From NCBI GenBank assembly GCA_003538625.1, contig DPRR01000043.1, positions 1 through 5,029 of the forward strand: a stretch of DNA of 5,029 nt. Reading direction: 5' to 3'. The translations under genes and the position numbers were made by a program. Position 1 is the stretch's first letter, and every line of letters starts with the position of its first letter. This stretch comes from Ignavibacteriales bacterium. GTDB taxonomy: Bacteria; Bacteroidota; Ignavibacteria; Ignavibacteriales; Ignavibacteriaceae. The notes beneath the pieces are model-generated. The model saw nothing but the letters and a program-made list of their open reading frames with translations. It had not been told where the DNA came from and did no database searches. Below, piece by piece: positions 1 through 5,029 of this stretch.

Positions 1-32
1 TTTCGATTAAAAGCTGGGATGAATATCAATAA
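1..32 (+). CDS. possible 3' end of an upstream gene (partial)
   Basis: Reading from base 3, the frame gives SIKSWDEYQ followed by a TAA at 30-32, a plausible C-terminus that continues off the left edge. The frame from base 1 is also open, to a TAA at 52-54 (ending in SMINT), so the true frame cannot be decided from so few codons. The case for an upstream plus-strand gene rests mainly on the strong terminator hairpin that starts about 40 bases further on. No function can be assigned. Confidence 0.25.
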   Translation, partial: SIKSWDEYQ

Positions 33-74
33 ACAAAGTATGATAAATACATAAATTAAGAATTTATTCTAAGC

Positions 75-111
75 AAATAAGGGTGTTTCAAGTTTTGAAA
101 CACCCTTATTT
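75..111 (+). terminator. strong intrinsic terminator, possibly bidirectional
   Basis: Bases 75-90 (aaataagggtgtttca) are perfectly complementary to 96-111 (tgaaacacccttattt), giving a 16-bp stem. One more A-T pair (91/95) would leave a 3-base loop. A GGGTG/CACCC segment lies mid-stem, and the 3' arm ends in a T-rich run that continues as tattatcatt. The 5' arm begins A-rich, so the structure could also stop transcription on the minus strand. It most likely ends the gene entering from the left and insulates the large helicase gene from read-through. Confidence 0.85.
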
Positions 112-114
112 ATT

Positions 115-136
115 ATCATTAAACTTTATTAATGAT
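115..136. repeat. 8-bp inverted repeat in leader
   Basis: Bases 115-122 (atcattaa) and 129-136 (ttaatgat) are perfect inverted complements around a 6-base centre. The repeat immediately follows the terminator and lies about 70 bases before the start codon of the helicase-nuclease gene. It could be an operator half-site pair or a chance AT-rich symmetry. The lack of G/C in the stem argues against a second terminator. Confidence 0.4.
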
Positions 137-145
137 TTACTTGAA

Positions 146-159
146 TTTAAAATTTTAAA
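146..159. repeat. 14-base AT palindrome upstream of the candidate promoter
   Basis: tttaaaattttaaa is a perfect self-complementary palindrome centred between 152 and 153. It ends 10 bases before the candidate -7 element at 170-177, so it would lie in the spacer or -35 zone of that promoter. Being made only of A and T in a very AT-rich leader, it may be chance, but its position suits a repressor or nucleoid-protein site. The TAA at 156-158 inside it is also the in-frame stop that fixes the upstream limit of the helicase gene. Confidence 0.35.
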
Positions 160-169
160 CAATTTACTG

Positions 170-177
170 TACATTTA
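170..177 (+). promoter_or_regulatory. candidate Bacteroidota-type -7 element
   Basis: TACATTTA matches five of the six fixed positions of the Bacteroidota consensus TAnnTTTG. The expected start of transcription would be near 184, giving a 5' leader of only about 20 bases. The nearest TTG that could serve as a -33 element (141-143) is too far upstream, with a 26-base gap, so the match is incomplete. A weaker alternative is TACTTTAC at 192-199. The bases before the ATG (acaattaaa) are A-rich with no Shine-Dalgarno sequence, as is usual for Bacteroidota genes. Confidence 0.3.
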
Positions 178-206
178 CGGCTTGGACCCAATACTTTACA
201 ATTAAA

Positions 207-3200
207 ATGATACTAACTAAAAAACTTCTAACTGAACTACAAAAAAGATTAAAAATTGGAAGCAGACGAGGAGTCCATTTAAATGCAATTCCAGGAAATT
301 CATTGTACAAATTTGATATTCAACGACTTTCAATCATCAAAAAGGAACTTCCAAATCAATTCATCGAATCTCTTTTAACAGAACTACCTTTAAAATTTAA
401 AATTAGTTGGAAAGATAATATCTCTGACCTAAATGATTTAGATAAGGAGGAACAATCAGCTTTAGTCAAAATTACAAAGTCTTTAGAAAACTTAATAAAT
501 CAAACTGATACTATCGAATCTGAAAAAGGCATAAATACTTTTGGGTTTGGATTTCCGCTGCTTGTCAGACGTGATCAATCAGATAATAAACTCACTGTTG
601 CTCCAATACTGATTTGGTCATTAAAAATAAATAGAACAAATGAATTCAATACTTGGATAATACAACGAAACGAGGATGATCCAATTTACATCAATGAGTT
701 ACTAATCAACCATATTCAAAATGAACTAAATGCATCAATTAACCAAATATCTTCTGATATGCTTGATGATGGATTAATTGACAAAAATGAACTTATTGAT
801 TTATGCTATGAAATTCTATCAGTAGTTAACACAAAAAACTCAGGAAATTTAAAAGAAATAATATCCAATAAACTGAAATCCGTAAAATCGATATCAGACA
901 GAAATCATTATGAGAAATTAATTGGAAATTCAAGTGAGACATTAATTGAACCTTGTGGTTTATTTTCAATTTTTGAGGTTCAAAAGCAAAATATAATTGA
1001 CGAATACGACCTTTTGCTTAAGTTAAAAAATGAAGAAGTTGTTTTAACTGACATTAACAACCATGATTTTCAATCAATCTCCTCCATAGAGACCGATCCT
1101 TCACAACAAAGTATTCTAAACGCACTAAAAACAAAAAGAAACATTATAATTCAAGGGCCACCTGGTACTGGGAAAAGCCAATCATTAACAGCAATCCTGA
1201 TAAACGCATTGGAAAATAACAAGAAAACAATTGTTGTATGTGAAAAGAATACTGCATTAGAGGTGCTTTATAAAGCACTGTCAAAAAGAGATTTAGCCAA
1301 ACATTGTGCTCTTATTAAAGATAGTGTAAAAGATAGAAGGGCCATAGTTAATTCTGTTCGTGAACGAGCCGACAACTCTAATTACAAAAGTCAAAGATAT
1401 ACCTACTCAAAATCCAATCTAAATGGCTTAATATCAGCGATTGAAACATATATCTCTAATATAAATAATAATCATAATTCCTTAGATAAAAAAATATTTG
1501 GTGACTATAACTGGACTAATGTTGTCGGACAATATCTAACAGAAATCCGTAATAATAAATATTACCTAAATTTAAGTTCAGTTTCTGATAAGCTTGAATT
1601 TAATCCTGAAGAATTTAATGCATTTATTCCATTTATTGAAAAAGGACAGCAGTTATATAAGCAGTTTGCCCAAGATTGTAAAGAATCAAAAGTCAATCCA
1701 GAAAGTTTAATCGGTGAAAATCAGTTCGAAATCGAGGATAAAATAATCAGCGATCTTAGTTCTTATCATGAAATAATCGCTGGAGTGAATTCATTGATAA
1801 GAACTAATTTCGAAATTTACAAAGATGAGAAAGACTTCTTTGATTCTCAGAAACTTAAAAGTCTAAATTATAAATTGAAAACGCTTTTCTCAGTGAAGAA
1901 GCGAAGAATTATCAAAGCTCATACAAAGACTTGTAATGAAATTCGCAAGCTCATTAAAAAAATTGAAAATGATAATTGGATTGTTTTATCAAAATTAAAA
2001 GAAGACCCAATTAATGCTGTTGATTACATTGACACAACTGCTTTAGATTGTATTAGTTACATTCAGAATGAAAGTACCTGTTTTGCAAATGAGATAGCAT
2101 GGCATCAATTTTATAATCAAGCAACATCAAGAAATAAAGCTATTTTGGATTTATTAAAGGAAACCGAAGATTGGGTTAAAATCTTTATTATTGGATATTT
2201 ACATTTAATACTAAAAAAGAACTTTACGAATCAACTCCCAACCAACGATGACGATATTCATTCTATTAAAAAATATTTATCCAAATTTGGAGAGTACCAA
2301 TTAAAGTATATAAAAGAATTGTGGCACTCTAAACAAATTGACGAAGCTTACCGCTTTCATCATGATAATTCAAATTTGTCAATTGAAAATCTTTATAATA
2401 AAAGAAGTAGTTTAAAATACAAGCGATTATCGCTTCGGCAAATAGTGAAATATGATATAGATCTTTTTACAACATTCTTTCCTGTAATATTAACAACACC
2501 AGATGTTTGCAGTAATCTCTTTCGAGGTTCTATTAGATACTTTGATATCGTCCTTTTTGATGAAGCAAGCCAACTAAGAATTGAAGATAATTTACCTGCT
2601 CTTTTAAAAGGTAAACAGATAATTATTGCAGGTGATGAACATCAAATGCCACCATCTAATTATTTCAGTAAAATTTTTGATGGAACGATGGATGATGAAG
2701 ACGAATTTGAAGAAGAAGAACAAGATATAATAATCGATCGCGATAATATTCTACTATCCTGTGAATCTCTTTTGGATATTGGTGAAGAATTATCATTCGA
2801 AAAAAGATTCTTGGATTTTCATTACCGTTCTAAACATCCCTTTTTGATTGATTTTTCGAATCATGCCTTTTATCATAACAGATTATGTCCTTTACCTAAC
2901 AATTCTGATTATAATCCAATGAAATTTATTCAATGTGATGGAACTTTTTCAGATCATTGCAATGAAAGAGAAGCAGAATATATAATACAAATTTTAGAGA
3001 AAGGTATAAATAGGTTATCTAATGGGAAATATCCAACTGTTGGAATTGCCACATTTAACATCGCACAACGAAACCTAATCCAAAGTAAAATTTTAGAAAG
3101 AAGAAAGTTTGACAAATATGCAGATTTCAATATTAAAATTAACGAGTTGGAAGCGAATGGATTATTTATTAAAAATTTGGAAAACATACAGGGAGATGAG

Positions 3201-4424
3201 CGCGATGTTATTATTCTTTCAACAACATATGGTAAAAATAAGGATGGCAAATTTCTTCACAGATTTGGGCCAATTAATCACAGTAAGGGATACAAACTGT
3301 TAAATGTGATAATTACACGCGCAAAACTTAAAGTATATGTTTGTACGTCAATACCTGATGAAGTAATTCTAAGTTACAAGGATTTTCTGACTTCTGAGAA
3401 TGGGAATAATAAACGTGCTGTGTTTTTTGCTTATCTTGCTTATGCTAAATCTGTTAGTGAAAATAATAATGAGTTACGGCTTTCAGTTTTAAACGCATTA
3501 GATGAGAATGCTGAGAAAAAAACTAATCCGATAACACTTAGTTCTGAACTTGAATCACCCTTCGAAGAAGAAGTATATAGTTATTTATTGGACTTTATAG
3601 GCAAGGATCAATTAAAAACTCAAGTTCAATTTGCTGGTTTTAGAATTGATATTGTTTATGAATCTAAAAACAAGGATGTACCTTCAATTGCAATTGAATG
3701 TGATGGGGCAGCATTTCATTCAAGCCATGAAGCTTATCTTTATGATTACCATAGACAAAAAATTCTGGAGAATCAAGGTTTTGTATTTCACAGAATTTGG
3801 AGCACTCACTGGTGGAAAAATCCTAAACAAGAAACGAAAAATCTCGTGAATTTCATTAAAGAAGTTGAAAACAAACAACTTAAAAAACAAAATTCAGATT
3901 CGATTTTTATATCTAACGATGACAATTATTTTATTCATCCTGATAATTCTTTAATAAACAACAAAATAAGAAGTCCATTTACCAAAACCAAAGAATCAAA
4001 AATAAACAAGGTAGAACCTGATGAATGGGAATCTGAAAATTGTTATTGGAGCAGAAAAGGCCAGCCCGGATATATTTTTTCACCAAAGAAAAATGCTTGG
4101 TATAAGCAAAAGGAGGATTCCTCAAGCAATATCAACTCTCAAAATACTGGATTCAAAGATCCAAAAACATCTATAATTCCAGATAAAGAAGAAAAAATTC
4201 AGGTAGAGAGCATCGTTAAAGTTAAATATCTAAATAATGGTAGAATTTTCAGATTTCATTTTGTTGATTCAGAACTTAAAAAAAGCGAGGTATTTAACGG
4301 CATTCAAAAAATTAATATTAGAACAATTGTTGGTATATCATTAAAAAATAAAAAAGTAGGTGATATAGTTAAAATTGGCAACCTTGATACTTTTGTTGAA
4401 ATTCTGGAAATTAAAAATTCCTAA
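207..4424 (+). CDS. large SF1 helicase-nuclease (DUF4011-helicase-Vsr-like) with Gre-like C-terminal tail
   Basis: This cytoplasmic protein of 1405 residues is probably an ATP-driven DNA/RNA translocase with nuclease activity. Residues 1-280 form an accessory region with a basic RRGVHLNAIPG block (20-30). The SF1 core shows DPSQQ (297-301), Walker A GPPGTGKS (317-324), LFDEASQ (783-789), GDEHQMPPS (809-817), FHYRS (871-875), NIQGDERDV (993-1001) and IITRAK (1035-1040). A helical insertion spans about 360-750. Residues 1116-1210 resemble a Vsr/MTES_1575 PD-(D/E)XK nuclease, with E1120, D1148, E1164 and D1166. A tryptophan-rich patch (1269-1301) and a GreA/GreB-C-like segment (1334-1405) follow. 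No signal peptide or membrane segment is apparent. The ATG at 207 is the only ATG after the in-frame TAA at 156. It seems to be a single-gene unit between a terminator and a convergent gene, with lower GC than that neighbour. Helicase identity is near certain, nuclease identity likely, and a defence role inferred. Confidence 0.93.
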   Translation: MILTKKLLTELQKRLKIGSRRGVHLNAIPGNSLYKFDIQRLSIIKKELPNQFIESLLTELPLKFKISWKDNISDLNDLDKEEQSALVKITKSLENLINQTDTIESEKGINTFGFGFPLLVRRDQSDNKLTVAPILIWSLKINRTNEFNTWIIQRNEDDPIYINELLINHIQNELNASINQISSDMLDDGLIDKNELIDLCYEILSVVNTKNSGNLKEIISNKLKSVKSISDRNHYEKLIGNSSETLIEPCGLFSIFEVQKQNIIDEYDLLLKLKNEEVVLTDINNHDFQSISSIETDPSQQSILNALKTKRNIIIQGPPGTGKSQSLTAILINALENNKKTIVVCEKNTALEVLYKALSKRDLAKHCALIKDSVKDRRAIVNSVRERADNSNYKSQRYTYSKSNLNGLISAIETYISNINNNHNSLDKKIFGDYNWTNVVGQYLTEIRNNKYYLNLSSVSDKLEFNPEEFNAFIPFIEKGQQLYKQFAQDCKESKVNPESLIGENQFEIEDKIISDLSSYHEIIAGVNSLIRTNFEIYKDEKDFFDSQKLKSLNYKLKTLFSVKKRRIIKAHTKTCNEIRKLIKKIENDNWIVLSKLKEDPINAVDYIDTTALDCISYIQNESTCFANEIAWHQFYNQATSRNKAILDLLKETEDWVKIFIIGYLHLILKKNFTNQLPTNDDDIHSIKKYLSKFGEYQLKYIKELWHSKQIDEAYRFHHDNSNLSIENLYNKRSSLKYKRLSLRQIVKYDIDLFTTFFPVILTTPDVCSNLFRGSIRYFDIVLFDEASQLRIEDNLPALLKGKQIIIAGDEHQMPPSNYFSKIFDGTMDDEDEFEEEEQDIIIDRDNILLSCESLLDIGEELSFEKRFLDFHYRSKHPFLIDFSNHAFYHNRLCPLPNNSDYNPMKFIQCDGTFSDHCNEREAEYIIQILEKGINRLSNGKYPTVGIATFNIAQRNLIQSKILERRKFDKYADFNIKINELEANGLFIKNLENIQGDERDVIILSTTYGKNKDGKFLHRFGPINHSKGYKLLNVIITRAKLKVYVCTSIPDEVILSYKDFLTSENGNNKRAVFFAYLAYAKSVSENNNELRLSVLNALDENAEKKTNPITLSSELESPFEEEVYSYLLDFIGKDQLKTQVQFAGFRIDIVYESKNKDVPSIAIECDGAAFHSSHEAYLYDYHRQKILENQGFVFHRIWSTHWWKNPKQETKNLVNFIKEVENKQLKKQNSDSIFISNDDNYFIHPDNSLINNKIRSPFTKTKESKINKVEPDEWESENCYWSRKGQPGYIFSPKKNAWYKQKEDSSSNINSQNTGFKDPKTSIIPDKEEKIQVESIVKVKYLNNGRIFRFHFVDSELKKSEVFNGIQKINIRTIVGISLKNKKVGDIVKIGNLDTFVEILEIKNS

Positions 4425-4445
4425 AATTATTGAATATTCGCGTCC

Positions 4446-5029
4446 TTAAAGTATAAATACTTCACCAGCTTCGTAACGGGAAGTGAGTTTTATTTCAAAC
4501 CTTGAATTCAATTCAATCATTGAATTCAGGGCAATTTCGGGCGTATTATTTTCTTTCGAGAGATGACTGAGAAAAACACATTTTAAGTTTCCACCGGCAT
4601 GGGTTTGAAGCAAATCGAAAGCCTGATTGTTTGATAAATGACCAACTTCAGAAGCAACCCGCTTTTTCAGGAAATATGGGTAGCGGCCTTCCCACAACAT
4701 TTTTTCATCATAATTGGTTTCCAAAAATAATCCATCGCAAAGTTTTAAATGTGATTTCACATTATCACATGGTTCACCTATATCAGTAAAAATCCCAATG
4801 TTTTTATTTTGAAATTGAATCCGGAATGAACAAGGCTCCGAGGCATCATGATTTTTCAGAAAAGTGTGAATGACGAATTCTCCCACTTCAATTGTATCAC
4901 CTGGTGTAAAATATTTTGGGTAATCAGGACGCTGATTTTTATACGAACTATTGTAGGTTTTTGCAGTTAAATAAACTGGCAAATTCATTTTTTTATTTAC
5001 CCCGCGTGCACCGCGCATGTGGTCGCTGT
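4446..5029 (-). CDS. WalJ/YycJ-type MBL-fold metallohydrolase (partial, N-terminus beyond window)
   Basis: This is the C-terminal part of a metallo-beta-lactamase-fold hydrolase of the WalJ/YycJ type, a family of metal-dependent nucleases linked to DNA repair or to the WalRK locus in other bacteria. The frame stays open to the edge. The last bases encode S-D-H directly before the ATG at 5018-5016, matching the end of the HxHxDH metal motif, so that ATG is internal and the true start lies outside. Counting from this Met, other family signatures are NHDASEP (56-62, His57 a likely ligand), TDIG (78-81, Asp79), LETNYD (99-104), GRYP (111-114), VGHLSN (125-130) and HLSKENNTPE (152-161, His152). 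About 60-75 residues should be missing, given a usual length near 255-270. It stops 21 bases from the convergent helicase gene. GC (37-42% in sampled lines) suggests a resident core gene. Confidence 0.9.
   Translation of the reverse strand, partial: SDHMRGARGVNKKMNLPVYLTAKTYNSSYKNQRPDYPKYFTPGDTIEVGEFVIHTFLKNHDASEPCSFRIQFQNKNIGIFTDIGEPCDNVKSHLKLCDGLFLETNYDEKMLWEGRYPYFLKKRVASEVGHLSNNQAFDLLQTHAGGNLKCVFLSHLSKENNTPEIALNSMIELNSRFEIKLTSRYEAGEVFIL

Noticed and set aside
1..206. Attachment site, tRNA fragment or CRISPR repeat at the left border of the low-GC gene
   Set aside because: No tRNA-like sequence, no repeated spacer-repeat pattern, and no direct repeat matching the 4425-4445 border could be seen.
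2954..3250. 98-residue minus-strand open frame
   Set aside because: It lies wholly antisense to the helicase motif V region (VGIATF to NIQGDERDV), has no family resemblance, and is explained by the constraint of the real gene.
3109..3303. 64-residue plus-strand open frame
   Set aside because: It is an out-of-frame shadow inside the helicase gene, without its own leader or recognisable domain.
3631..3849. 72-residue plus-strand open frame
   Set aside because: It overlaps the nuclease domain in another frame; the real frame carries clear catalytic motifs here.
4406..4421. ggaa...ttcc hairpin at the end of the helicase gene as a terminator
   Set aside because: Only four base pairs form around an AT-rich loop, with no T run after it.
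5016..5018. ATG as the start of the WalJ-type gene
   Set aside because: The codons just before it read S-D-H, the end of the HxHxDH metal motif, so the ATG is internal and the real start lies beyond the window.

Overview
The window looks like a low-GC chromosomal segment of a Bacteroidota bacterium (Flavobacteriia, Sphingobacteriia or a relative). The grounds are the AT-rich composition, the A-rich leader without a Shine-Dalgarno sequence before the large gene, a partial match to the Bacteroidota -7 element, and the style of the WalJ-type protein at the right end. This assignment is inferred; no rRNA or marker gene is present to prove it.

Layout: bases 1-32 may hold the last codons of an upstream plus-strand gene. 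A strong perfect hairpin terminator (75-111) follows. Next is a short AT-rich leader (112-206) with an 8-bp inverted repeat, a 14-base palindrome and a weak promoter candidate. One very large plus-strand gene (207-4424, 1405 residues) fills most of the window. It encodes a multidomain superfamily 1 helicase-nuclease. In order it has an N-terminal accessory region, a split SF1 helicase core with a roughly 390-residue helical insertion, a Vsr/MTES_1575-like PD-(D/E)XK nuclease domain, a small tryptophan-rich segment, and a C-terminal segment resembling the GreA/GreB C-terminal (FKBP-like) domain. After a 21-base gap, the minus strand carries the C-terminal two thirds or more of a WalJ/YycJ-type metallo-beta-lactamase-fold hydrolase (4446-5029), whose start lies beyond the right edge.

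Interpretation: the helicase-nuclease has its own leader, sits behind a terminator, and faces a convergent gene, so it is probably a single-gene transcription unit. Its GC content is clearly lower than that of the WalJ gene (about 15-35% against 37-42% in hand-counted 60-base lines), which fits horizontal acquisition. The architecture is related to DUF4011-helicase-Vsr proteins associated with phage defence, but the N-terminal block differs from the usual DUF4011 hallmark and the Gre-like tail is unexpected. A stand-alone anti-phage or nucleic-acid surveillance protein that may contact RNA polymerase is the most interesting hypothesis here. It is an inference, not something the sequence proves.
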